IMG/VR virus record: IMGVR_UViG_3300046167_000554
Span: 62,001-126,000 of that record
Strand: one strand, 5' to 3'
Origin: a virus
Length of the DNA: 64,000 bases
Shown: positions 34,581 through 42,902 of the stretch, piece after piece
Numbering within the stretch: the stretch's first letter is position 1
How the letters are laid out: each line of letters begins with the position of its first letter
Translations under genes and position numbers: made by a program
Notes under the pieces: model-generated
Seen by the model: only the letters and a program-made list of their open reading frames with translations
Database searches by the model: none
What the model was told of the DNA's origin: nothing

Positions 34581-36197
34581 ATGGCAACAGTAATTCAAAT
34601 TAAAAGAAGTACAGCGTTATCAGCACCAGCAATCTCAGATTTAGCAGAAGGTGAATTAGCGTACGTACAGGATAGAGCGAATTCAGGTGCTGGAGCAAAA
34701 TTATACATCGAATCTGTAGATTCTGATAACAGTACTCCATTAATACAAGCCATCGGTGGTAAGTATTATACGGATATGTTAGCAGGTTCTTCTGCAACTC
34801 CTGCCAACTTTAAAGTTGGTAATGGTTCAACAGCAGGTGCAAGTGTACAATTAATGGAAGACTCAGACAACGGAACAAACTTTGTTGCGTTGAAAGCTGC
34901 AGATACATTAGGTGCTTCAACAACTTTCGTTCTACCAACAGCAGATGGTAGTGCAAACCAAGTCATCGGTACAGATGGTTCAGGTAACTTATCATTCTTA
35001 TCAACAACATCAACACTAGCAGGTGCAACGGATTCAGATATTTCTTCTCCAACAGGTGGACAACTACTTGTTCATGACGGAAGTAATTCTTTTGACAACG
35101 TATCAATGAGTGGTGACGTTACTATGGCATCTAGTGGTGCAGTAACAATCGGAAACGATAAAGTTACAACTGCTAAGATTCTAGACAGTAATGTAACAGT
35201 AGGAAAAATCGACTTCTTAGTAGACGAAGACAATATGGCTTCTGACTCTGCAGTCAAAGTTCCTTCTCAGCAATCTGTTAAAGCATATGTAGATTCACAA
35301 GTAACAGCACAGGACTTAGACCTTGCTGGTGATAGTGGAACTGGTGCAGTCGACTTAGACTCTCAGTCAATCACATTTACTGGTGGAACTGGTGTAACAA
35401 CTTCTGTTTCAGGTCAAGCAGCGACTTTCGCTATTGGTCAGGCAGTTGCAACAACATCTAACGTAACTTTCAACAACGTAGACGTTGATGGAACACTTAC
35501 ATCTGATGACATCACATCTACAAACATTGCAGCTTCAGGAAACTTAACTGTTTCAGGAAACTTGACAGTAAACGGAACAACAACAACAGTTAACTCTACA
35601 ACAGTAGAAATTGATGACCCTGTATTTGAAATCGGTGAAGGAACTTCAGACGATAACTTAGACAGAGGTATCAAATTCAACTGGCACAATGGTTCAGCTG
35701 CTAAAGTTGGTTTCTTTGGTTTAGACGATTCAACTGGTAAATTCACATTTATCCAAGATGCAACAGACACATCTTCAGTCTTCTCAGGAAGTGCTGGTAA
35801 TGTAGCATTTGGTGGAATAGAAGGTACTGGTCTTGCATTAAGTGGTTCAATTACATCTATCGATGGTGCAGCTCCAACAGCTGGACAGTTAATGGTTGGT
35901 AATGGTACTAACGGAGATATGGAACTTGCAACTTTAACTGCTGGTGAAGGTATTGACGTAACTAATGCAGATGGTGCTATCACTATTGCTTCTGAAGTCG
36001 GTACTGCTTCTAACCTAGGTGCTGTTATTATTGCAGCTGCTGAAGGTATGGACGTATCTTACTCAGGTGGAACTGCAACAATTAGTGCCGAAGACGCAAC
36101 TGATTCAAACAAAGGTATTGCAAGTTTTGCTTCTGCTAACTTTACAGTATCTAGTGGTGCAGTTACAGTCACTGGTATTGACGGCGGAACATTTTAA
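34581..36197 (+). CDS. Tail fibre protein
   Basis: 538 residues. The N-terminus ATVIQIKRSTALSAPAISDL, then AEGELAYVQDRANSGAGAKL, is the attachment module also found at 36223 and in the Mtd/fibre N-terminal family (I-(Q/N)-(I/F)-KRS-x-x-x-x-x-P, then L-x-x-GE-(L/V)-A). The middle has the fibre repeats LSFLSTTSTLAGATDSDISS and VPSQQSVKAYVDSQVTAQDL (trimeric shaft elements). The C-terminus has SVFSGSAGNVAFGGIEGTGL and ends GIDGGTF. It would be trimeric and host-contacting. Confidence 0.85.
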   Translation: MATVIQIKRSTALSAPAISDLAEGELAYVQDRANSGAGAKLYIESVDSDNSTPLIQAIGGKYYTDMLAGSSATPANFKVGNGSTAGASVQLMEDSDNGTNFVALKAADTLGASTTFVLPTADGSANQVIGTDGSGNLSFLSTTSTLAGATDSDISSPTGGQLLVHDGSNSFDNVSMSGDVTMASSGAVTIGNDKVTTAKILDSNVTVGKIDFLVDEDNMASDSAVKVPSQQSVKAYVDSQVTAQDLDLAGDSGTGAVDLDSQSITFTGGTGVTTSVSGQAATFAIGQAVATTSNVTFNNVDVDGTLTSDDITSTNIAASGNLTVSGNLTVNGTTTTVNSTTVEIDDPVFEIGEGTSDDNLDRGIKFNWHNGSAAKVGFFGLDDSTGKFTFIQDATDTSSVFSGSAGNVAFGGIEGTGLALSGSITSIDGAAPTAGQLMVGNGTNGDMELATLTAGEGIDVTNADGAITIASEVGTASNLGAVIIAAAEGMDVSYSGGTATISAEDATDSNKGIASFASANFTVSSGAVTVTGIDGGTF

Positions 36198-36222
36198 TAA
36201 CGTTTAATACTAGGAGACCATA

Positions 36223-37050
36223 ATGGCAACAGTAATTAATTTTAAAAGAAGTTCGACTCAGAATTCAGTCCCAGCTACATCCGATTTATCATTGGGTGAA
36301 GTTGCGATTAATACCTATCATGGTAGAATGTATACTGAGAAGAATGACGGGTCAGCATCGATTACAGAAATCGGTTCTAACCCTGCTTCTTTAACTGTTA
36401 ATGATGCTTTTAGTTTTCCTACATCAGATGGTAGTTCTAATCAGATTTTGCAGACAAATGGAAGTGGAACAGTATCTTGGGCTTCACAAGCTAGTTCAGG
36501 TATTGTAATATTCACATATTCTATTGGGTCTACAACAACTACAGTAACTGGGAATGACGATAGTTCAAACTCATTATTGTATAGTGCTGGTACAGAACAG
36601 GTATTCTTGAATGGTGTTAAGTTGATAGATGGTGGAACCGATTATACGGCCACTAACTCAACTACAATTACACTTGAAGAGAATGCATTATCAGGTGATG
36701 TCATCGAAGTAGTAGCAATAACAGCTGCAGCTAACCTTGTTCAAGGTTACTATACTGCAAGTAGTTATTCTGCAACGACAGCTGACCAAGTATTATCATC
36801 TAATGCAATTGCAAACAAAGGCATTAAATATGTGCTTAACGCAACTCATGCCTCAGCAGGCACACACGCTGCAGAGGTTTTATTAATTAATGATGGTTCT
36901 AGTGCATACTTCGTTCAATACGGAGATGTGTACTCTAATTCATCGTTGTTCAGTTTGACTGCTGATGTTGATTCAGGAAATATGAGACTTCTCGTAACTC
37001 CTGCCAACACCAACACGACAATTGATACGTTCCAAATTAGACATTCTTAA
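36223..37050 (+). CDS. Tail fibre protein with shared attachment and tip modules
   Basis: 275 residues. The N-terminus VINFKRSSTQNSVPATSDLS, then LGEVAINTYHGRMY, is the same attachment module as at 34581. A middle domain (about 95-165) has FTYSIGSTTTTVTG, VFLNGVKLIDGGTDYTATNS, the FNGV-type module. The C-terminal 90 residues (THAAEVLLINDGSSAYFVQY and onwards) are shared with the proteins at 37064 and 37573. The RBS is TAGGAG. Confidence 0.8.
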   Translation: MATVINFKRSSTQNSVPATSDLSLGEVAINTYHGRMYTEKNDGSASITEIGSNPASLTVNDAFSFPTSDGSSNQILQTNGSGTVSWASQASSGIVIFTYSIGSTTTTVTGNDDSSNSLLYSAGTEQVFLNGVKLIDGGTDYTATNSTTITLEENALSGDVIEVVAITAAANLVQGYYTASSYSATTADQVLSSNAIANKGIKYVLNATHASAGTHAAEVLLINDGSSAYFVQYGDVYSNSSLFSLTADVDSGNMRLLVTPANTNTTIDTFQIRHS

Positions 37051-37063
37051 GGGGGATTGAACT

Positions 37064-37474
37064 ATGGCAAAATCAAATGCATTTAAAATCGCAGAGTTAA
37101 TAAGAGTCTTCTCTTACGATTCATCTGCTGATGTTATCACTACTTCTAAAGAACTAGATACTAAACATAGAACTTCAAGTTCTTTGACAACAACTGCAAC
37201 TACAGAGGTAAATTTAGATACCTTTGCTCATGCTTCATATAGAGCAGCGAGATACATTGTAGCAATGTCAAGTGGTTCGGATTTCCATTCCACAGAAATA
37301 GTATTAGTACATGACGGAAGTGCAGTGACGATGACACAGTATGGTACACTTAAATCTGCCTCTTTGGCATCATTTGATTCAGATATTTCTGGAACAGATG
37401 CGAGATTAAGAATAACTCCAGCGTCAAGCAGTTCTACAGTAATTAATATTCATAGAGTATTAGTTTCAGCGTAA
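37064..37474 (+). CDS. Small fibre-tip protein
   Basis: 136 residues. The N-terminal short segment (AFKIAELIRVFSYDSSADVI) is followed by a beta domain SYRAARYIVAMSSGSDFHST, then EIVLVHDGSAVTMTQYGTL and ARLRITPASSSSTVINIHRV. The same strand order (YR-A-(R/K)-Y-x-V, H-x-TE, VHDG, TQYG, LRI) recurs at 36223 and 37573/38051, so this may be a tip domain expressed alone. A strong terminator follows at 37496. Confidence 0.75.
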   Translation: MAKSNAFKIAELIRVFSYDSSADVITTSKELDTKHRTSSSLTTTATTEVNLDTFAHASYRAARYIVAMSSGSDFHSTEIVLVHDGSAVTMTQYGTLKSASLASFDSDISGTDARLRITPASSSSTVINIHRVLVSA

Positions 37475-37495
37475 AACTTCTTTATATTATACGGA

Positions 37496-37522
37496 AAGGG
37501 GAACTTCGGTTCCCCTTTTTTT
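37496..37522 (+). terminator. Rho-independent terminator with UUCG loop
   Basis: AAGGGGAAC (37496-37504), loop TTCG, GTTCCCCTT (37509-37517), then five more T (seven in a row from 37516). It is a near-ideal intrinsic terminator ending the fibre operon that precedes the late promoter at 37543. Confidence 0.95.
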
Positions 37523-37542
37523 GTTCTTTATTTCTCAAATGT

Positions 37543-37550
37543 TATAAATA
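37543..37550 (+). promoter_or_regulatory. T4-type late promoter
   Basis: TATAAATA 23 bases before the ATG at 37573 and just after the terminator, so it starts a new fibre transcript. Confidence 0.75.
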
Positions 37551-37572
37551 GTATAACACAAGAGATTCTTTT

Positions 37573-38410
37573 ATGGCAACAAAATCTAAATTTTATGCAG
37601 ACCTAGGATTAGAATCAGCAAGTAATTTGCAAGTTGATGGTAATGCAACCATTACAGGTGATTTAACAGTTAACGGTACAACGGTAACAGTTAATTCTTC
37701 CCCAAACTTCAGTAGCTGATTCAATGTTAGAACTTGCAAACGGCAATACATCTTCAGATACACTAGATATTGGGTTCTATGGTAATTACGATGATGGATT
37801 ATCAGACAGTGGTGCTACAGAATTTACAGGTCTATTCAGAGATGCAACAGATTCCACATGGAAATTATTTGATGGTCTTGAAGTAGAACCCTGGTTCAAC
37901 TGTTAATATAACAGGAACAGGATATGCACTTGCAGACATACTCGTAGGAGATTTAACTGCAACAACTATCACTGCAACTAATAGTATCACAGGTGCTTTC
38001 TATTGTTTTCCCAACATCAGATGGTACAAGTGGTCAGGCAATAGTCACAAATGGTTCAGGAACCCTTATCCTTTGCAACAGTATCAGGTGGTTTAGACGG
38101 TGGAACTATAACAACTACATCAACAACTGCAACTACAATGGATAGTTTTGCAATAGGAACATATAGAAGTGCAAAATATCAAGTCTCTATATCAGATTCT
38201 ACTAGTGGAGACTATCAACATACAGAAGTCTCAGTAGTTCATGACGGAACTAGTGCATACTTTACCCAATACGGAACAATAACAACAGATACAAGTGAAT
38301 TAGCTACTTTCGGAGTAGACATAAACATAAATACCCTTAGAATCAGAGTCACATCTGCCTCAGCAAATTCAACTGTATATAAATTTAAAAAAATACTTGT
38401 AGATATCTAA
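37573..38410 (+). pseudogene. Fibre protein gene broken by four apparent one-base insertions
   Basis: From ATG 37573 the frame reads ATKSKFYADLGLESASNLQV, then DGNATITGDLTVNGTTVTVN, and hits a stop at 37719. The coding continues in other frames. Dropping one C of CCCC near 37701 gives SVADSMLELANGNTSSDTLD, one C near 37890 gives PGSTVNITGTGYALADILVG, one T near 37999 gives SIVFPTSDGTSGQAIV, and one C near 38064 gives GTLSFATVSGGLDGGTI. The last fragment (38051-38410) ends in the tip module shared with 36223 and 37064. Restored length is about 277 residues. A sequencing or assembly fault is the simplest reading; true decay of a fibre gene is possible. Confidence 0.75.
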
Positions 38411-38440
38411 AAAAAGTGCGTGCCGAGAGGACACACTTAT

Positions 38441-38448
38441 TATAAATA
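38441..38448 (+). promoter_or_regulatory. T4-type late promoter
   Basis: TATAAATA 38 bases before the ATG at 38487, with an AGGA-like site further on. It begins the next fibre transcript. Confidence 0.7.
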
Positions 38449-38486
38449 TCTGTATAATAACACATTCTTAGACTAGGACAACGAAT

Positions 38487-38750
38487 ATGGCAACAAAAAA
38501 CACATTTGTAGTAGAGTATGGGATTACAGTTGGTTCTACCGAAATTATCACTTCTTCTGGAAAACTTGCAGCTGCAGCGATTTCAGAATTAGATACAGAC
38601 AATCTTTCGGAAGGGTCATCAAATCAATACTTTACTAACGCAAGAGCTAGTAGAACAGCTATTTCACTTGCATCAGGCGAAACAAATCTAAGTTATAACT
38701 CATCAAATGGTGAACTCAGTTTACCAGGTGTTAACGGAGGGTCATTCTAA
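38487..38750 (+). CDS. Short fibre protein ending in NGGSF
   Basis: 87 residues. ATKNTFVVEYGITVGSTEII, then TSSGKLAAAAISELDTDNLS, EGSSNQYFTNARASRTAISL and LSYNSSNGELSLPGVNGGSF. It is essentially one attachment module (V-x-x-G-(I/L)-(T/S)-VG) plus one shaft repeat of the type in 30451 and 38750. It overlaps the next start by one base (TAATGG). It may be the N-terminal half of a two-gene fibre. Confidence 0.75.
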   Translation: MATKNTFVVEYGITVGSTEIITSSGKLAAAAISELDTDNLSEGSSNQYFTNARASRTAISLASGETNLSYNSSNGELSLPGVNGGSF

Positions 38751-40721
38751 TGGCAGGCGAAAAGAATTTTAATATTAAAAATGGTCTATCCGTTGGTGGT
38801 GTAGAAGTTATAACTAGTGCTGGTGCCTTTTAACAGGTACAGCAATTGTAGAATCAATTGACGATAGAGTCAATGCTCTATTAGTGGCAGGAACAGGAAT
38901 CACATTAACATATGATGATTCTGCTGGAAGTTTAACAGTATCAGGACAACAAGGTGATATCACAGGTATCGTTGCAGGTGCCTTGGTCTTACTGGTGATG
39001 CAACTTCAGGTGATGCAACATTAGCAGTTGGTGCTGGAACAGGTATTACTGTAAATGCAGATGACATTGCAATCGACCTTAAAGATGAAGATGACATGTT
39101 ATCAGACAGTGCATCTCACGCTGCATCACAGCAGTCTATCAAAGCATACGTTGATGCAAGTATCTTAACAAAAGATAATACAGACGAGATTACAGAAGGA
39201 AGTTCAAACCTCTACTTTACTGCAGAAAGAGTTGCAGATACAGTTGGTGGAATGGTCGGTTCAAATACAGAAACAGGAATTACAGTCTCATATGACGATA
39301 GTGATAACACTTTAGACTTTGTAGTTGGAACACTTAACCAAAATACAACAGGTAGTGCAGCTACTTTAACTACTCCAAGAACTATTTCAGGTACTGCATT
39401 TGATGGTTCTGCAGACATTACTTTAACGACTGCTGGAATTACAGAAAACACAAACCTATACTTCACAAACGAAAGAGTTGACGACAGAGTTAATTCTTTA
39501 ATTGTTGCTGGAACAGGACTTACATCTACATATGATGACAGTGCTGGAACACTTACACTTAACGGACAAGTTGGTGATGTGACTAGTGTAGTTGCTGGTG
39601 CTGGTTTAACAGGTGGTGGAACTTCAGGTGACGTTACTTTAGACCTAGATGCGACAGTAGCAGGTGACGGACTTGCACACTCAAGTGGTGTTCTTTCCGT
39701 AACAGTAGATGACAGTTCAATCGAAACAGATTCAGACACATTAAGAGTCAAAGCAAGTGGTGTTACTAATGCCATGTTAGCAGGTTCTATTGCAAACAGT
39801 AAACTTGCAAATGATAGTGTAACAGTTAACTCACAAGAAGTTGACTTAGGTTCTTCTATCACATTAACGACTGCAAATGTCGGTGAGAATACAAACCTTT
39901 ACTATACAGACGAAAGAGTTGACGATAGAGTTAATGCATTATTGGTTGCTGGTACTAACATAACAACATCATATGATGACAGTGCTGGAACATACACAAT
40001 TAACTCTTCAGGTAAAACACAAGAAGAAATAGAAGACATTGTAAACGGATTAGTAGTTGGTGGAACAAACATCACTTCTACATATGATGACGCTGCTGGA
40101 ACACTTACACTTGCTGGATTATCAGACAGTGCTATCCAAGGTAAAATTACTGTAACGGATGCTGGTGGAGATGGTTCACTTGCATACAGTGGTGGAACAA
40201 TTACATATACTGGCCCTAGTGCATCTGAGACAAGAGCTCATTTAAGTGCTGGAACTGGTGTAACATATTCAGGTGGTGCATTCAGTATTGGTCAGGCAGT
40301 TGCAACTTCAAGTAACGTAACGTTTGCAGACTTAGTAGTAAGTGGTAACCTAACAGTTAATGGTGCTACTTCAACAGTAAGTTCTACTAATACAACAATG
40401 ACCGACTCATTAATTGAGTTAGGAAATGGAACTACTGGTTCTCCAGCTGGAGACGCAGGTATAGTCATTGAAAGAGGTGATGAAAGTAACGTGTTTATGG
40501 GTTGGGACGACAGTGCATCAAGTTTTGCATTCGGAACAACTACTGCAACAGGTGCTTCAACTGGTGCATTAACAGTGACACCAGCAGCGGTATCCACGGG
40601 TGCATTGACAATAACAAATGCATCTAATAGTGGTGGAACTGCAAGAAATGTTTACCAATCAACATCAGCTCCTACGAGTGGTGATGGTGCGGTTGGTGAT
40701 TTATGGGTACTTTACTCCTAA
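38750..40721 (+). CDS. Large tail fibre protein (5' part frameshifted; intact frame from 39096)
   Basis: From ATG 38750: AGEKNFNIKNGLSVGGVEVI, then a stop at 38830. Removing one C and one T in GCCTTTT (38824-38830) gives GALTGTAIVESIDDRVNALL. Removing the same two bases in GCCTT near 38982 gives GAGLTGDATSGDATLAVGAG, which joins the open frame 39096-40721 (541 residues). The protein is a shaft of repeated units NLYFTNERVDDRVNSL and (A/V)GT-x-(L/I)T-(S/T)-(T/S)YDDSAGTLTL (about four copies). It ends with EIGNGTT-like and tip strands. Restored length is about 655 residues. Confidence 0.8.
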
Positions 40722-40772
40722 TATAGGGGTTTAGTATCTCAATAAATAACAATAATTAATGGAATAAAGTAA

Positions 40773-41870
40773 ATGGCATCAGGTTCACAAAAAGTAAAAA
40801 CACCAACAGGTTGGAATTCAACCCAAGGTGCATGGGTAAAGACAGGTTCTTCCACATGGAAAGCAGTCGACCAAATTTATGTTAAAACACCTACAGGGTG
40901 GAATGATGCATCAGGTCAAGAATTAACTCAAATACCTTATCCGTATATTGCAAATGCACAAGAACCAAACATAAGGGATGCACAACAACCTTATCCGTAT
41001 ATTGCAAATGCACAAGAACCAAACATAAGGGATGCACAACAACCATACCCTTACATTGCAAATAATCAGCAACCAAACATAAGGGATGCACAACAACCTT
41101 ATCCTTATATAGCGAACGCAAGACAACCTTCTACATATCAACATAGAAGTCCATTTACTTACAGAAACCCAAGTAATGCAAGACAACCTAGTACGTATCA
41201 ACATAGAAGTCCATTTACGTATCAAAGAACTGGTCAAACACCTTTCACATATCAATATAGAAGTCCATTTACGTATGCTAGACAAGGTCAAACACCATTT
41301 ACGTATAACTATAGGTCACCTAGTACGTATGCAAGACAGGGTCAAACACCATTTACGTATAACTTTAGGTCACCTAGTACGTATGCAAGACAAGGTCAAA
41401 CACCTTTCACATACCAGTATAGAAGTCCCTTTACATATGCAAGACAGGGTCAAACACCATTTACGTATAACTATAGGTCTCCGTTCACTTACAGGAACCC
41501 TGTATCTGCACAACAACCTACTATTAAGAATGCACAGCAACCTACTATTAAGAGTGCTCAGCAACCTAATATAAGGTCAGCACAACAACCTAATATAAGG
41601 TCAGCACAAGAACCAAATATTAGGAATGCAAGACAACCAAATAACGCACAGAATCCATTTACGTTCCAAAACCCGTTTACATTCAATGCAAGACAACCAA
41701 ACAATGCAAGACAACCAAACAATGCAAGACAACCGAATAATGCAAGACAACCAAACAATGCAAGAAGTCCAAGTATTGCTCAACAGCCAGGCTCATATAT
41801 CGCATACTTCCAACAATCATATTTCTTTACATTTGGAAGTCCAAGTCAGTTCCCTGGCGAGGAACCTTAA
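40773..41870 (+). CDS. Pro/Tyr/Arg-rich repeat fibre protein C
   Basis: 365 residues. The N-terminus (1-52) has two copies of VKTPTGWN in a Trp-rich beta unit, similar to the C-terminal unit of protein B. Then come about four 18-residue units PYPYIANAQEPNIRDAQQ, about ten alternating 8/10-residue units (QYRSPFTY / ARQGQTPFTY / NYRSPSTY), several 8-residue units (SAQQPNIR) and six-residue NARQPN tandems. The last 35 residues are aromatic (SYIAYFQQSYFFTFGSPSQF). The composition is extremely Pro/Gln/Arg/Tyr-rich and Cys-free. A rod-like extended or beta structure is likely; no family recognised. Confidence 0.8.
   Translation: MASGSQKVKTPTGWNSTQGAWVKTGSSTWKAVDQIYVKTPTGWNDASGQELTQIPYPYIANAQEPNIRDAQQPYPYIANAQEPNIRDAQQPYPYIANNQQPNIRDAQQPYPYIANARQPSTYQHRSPFTYRNPSNARQPSTYQHRSPFTYQRTGQTPFTYQYRSPFTYARQGQTPFTYNYRSPSTYARQGQTPFTYNFRSPSTYARQGQTPFTYQYRSPFTYARQGQTPFTYNYRSPFTYRNPVSAQQPTIKNAQQPTIKSAQQPNIRSAQQPNIRSAQEPNIRNARQPNNAQNPFTFQNPFTFNARQPNNARQPNNARQPNNARQPNNARSPSIAQQPGSYIAYFQQSYFFTFGSPSQFPGEEP
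40935..41150 (+). repeat. Four tandem 54-base in-frame repeats in gene C
   Basis: CCTTATCC-type unit starts fall at 40935, 40989, 41043 and 41097, exactly 54 bases apart, encoding the 18-residue PYPYIA-NAQEPNIRDAQQ unit. Unit 3 differs by synonymous and Ala/Asn changes. Further 54-base units of a second type (8+10 residues) follow up to about 41500. Confidence 0.9.
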
Positions 41871-41880
41871 GGAGTAAATT

Positions 41881-42843
41881 ATGCCAATTGGATTTAGAGT
41901 CATACCATATCACGCACATGCAAGGACTTCTGTTAATGTACAGACGCCGTTCACTTTTCAAGCACCATTCACGTTTCAGGCACCCTTTACGTTTCAGGCA
42001 CCTTTTACGTTTCAGAACCCGTTCATTGCACAAGCAAGACAACCGAATAATGCAAGACAACCTTTTACGTTTCAGAACCCATTTACGTACAATTATAGAA
42101 GTCCTTATACGTACAACCATAGGTCACCATTTACGTACCAACATAGAAGTCCTTTTACGTATCAACATAGAAGTCCTTTTACGTATCAACATAGGTCACC
42201 ATTTACGTACAGAAGTCCTGTATCTGCAAGAGAACCAAACATAAGGTCAGCACAACAACCTTATCCGTATATTGCATCTGCACAAGAACCAAACATAAGG
42301 TCGGCACAACAACCTTATCCGTATATTGCTAACAATCAACAACCTACGATTAAGAATGCACAACAACCTTATCCGTATATTGCTAACAATCAACAACCTA
42401 ATATAAGGAATGCTCAACAACCTTATCCGTATATTGCAAATGCACAAGAACCTAATATTAGGTCAGCACAGCAACCTTATCCGTATATTGCTAATGCACA
42501 AGAACCTAATATTAGAAACAATCAAGCACCATTTACATACCAAAACCCTGTAAATGGACAAGAACCTAATATTAGAAACGCTCAGACTCCGTTTACGTAT
42601 CAAAGAACTGGTCAAACACCATTTACTTACCAGTATAGAAGTCCTTCTACTTATGCAAGACAGGGTCAGACTCCGTTTACGTATCAACATAGAAGTCCGT
42701 TCACATATCAAAGAACTGGTCAGACTCCATTTACGTATCAACATAGAAGTCCATTCACGTATGCAAGACAGGGTCAAACCCCCGAAGCAAGATGGGATGG
42801 AGTTGGTTCACAACAGTGGCCTGCAACACCTATTAGTGGATAG
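41881..42843 (+). CDS. Pro/Tyr/Arg-rich repeat fibre protein D
   Basis: 320 residues, ten bases after C with GGAG before ATG. Only the first 20 residues (PIGFRVIPYHAHARTSVNV) and the last 20 (EARWDGVGSQQWPATPISG) are non-repetitive. Between them: QAPFTF tandems, HRSPFTYQ units, five exact 54-base units encoding SAQQPYPYIANAQEPNIR, and RQGQTPFTY/QHRSPFTY alternations. There is no Cys and hardly any acidic residue other than E in the EPNI units. It is followed by a terminator at 42865. Together with A-C it forms an unknown fibre family. Confidence 0.8.
   Translation: MPIGFRVIPYHAHARTSVNVQTPFTFQAPFTFQAPFTFQAPFTFQNPFIAQARQPNNARQPFTFQNPFTYNYRSPYTYNHRSPFTYQHRSPFTYQHRSPFTYQHRSPFTYRSPVSAREPNIRSAQQPYPYIASAQEPNIRSAQQPYPYIANNQQPTIKNAQQPYPYIANNQQPNIRNAQQPYPYIANAQEPNIRSAQQPYPYIANAQEPNIRNNQAPFTYQNPVNGQEPNIRNAQTPFTYQRTGQTPFTYQYRSPSTYARQGQTPFTYQHRSPFTYQRTGQTPFTYQHRSPFTYARQGQTPEARWDGVGSQQWPATPISG
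42259..42528 (+). repeat. Five tandem 54-base in-frame repeats in gene D
   Basis: Unit starts (CCTTATCCGTATATTGC) fall at 42259, 42313, 42367, 42421 and 42475, exactly 54 bases apart. They are near-identical to the units of gene C 1.2 kb upstream, providing DNA homology for unequal exchange. Confidence 0.9.
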
Positions 42844-42864
42844 TACTAAAGTAAAAGAAAGAAG

Positions 42865-42886
42865 AGGGACTATGTCCCTTTTTTTT
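42865..42886 (+). terminator. Rho-independent terminator after the repeat-fibre genes
   Basis: AGGGAC (42865-42870), loop TAT, GTCCCT (42874-42879), then seven T; A-T pairs extend the stem outward. It separates the fibre genes from the glycosyltransferase-like gene. Confidence 0.93.
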
Positions 42887-42890
42887 CGTC

Positions 42891-42897
42891 CTAAATA
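42891..42897 (+). promoter_or_regulatory. Variant late box CTAAATA, five bases before ATG
   Basis: CCTAAATA immediately after the terminator, then TATGC and ATG at 42903. It matches TATAAATA in its last six bases and shows the same five-base spacing as the full late boxes. Confidence 0.55.
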
Positions 42898-42902
42898 TAT
42901 GC

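Noticed and set aside
38411-38486. Short tRNA-like hairpins and other possible tRNA genes in the gaps
   Set aside because: No cloverleaf with a T-loop GTTCRA and acceptor stem could be built in this gap or in the gaps at 1312, 34433 or 60436.
40890-42780. Tandem near-identical units resembling a CRISPR array
   Set aside because: The units are 54 bases, in frame, contiguous with no unique spacers, and encode amino-acid repeats.
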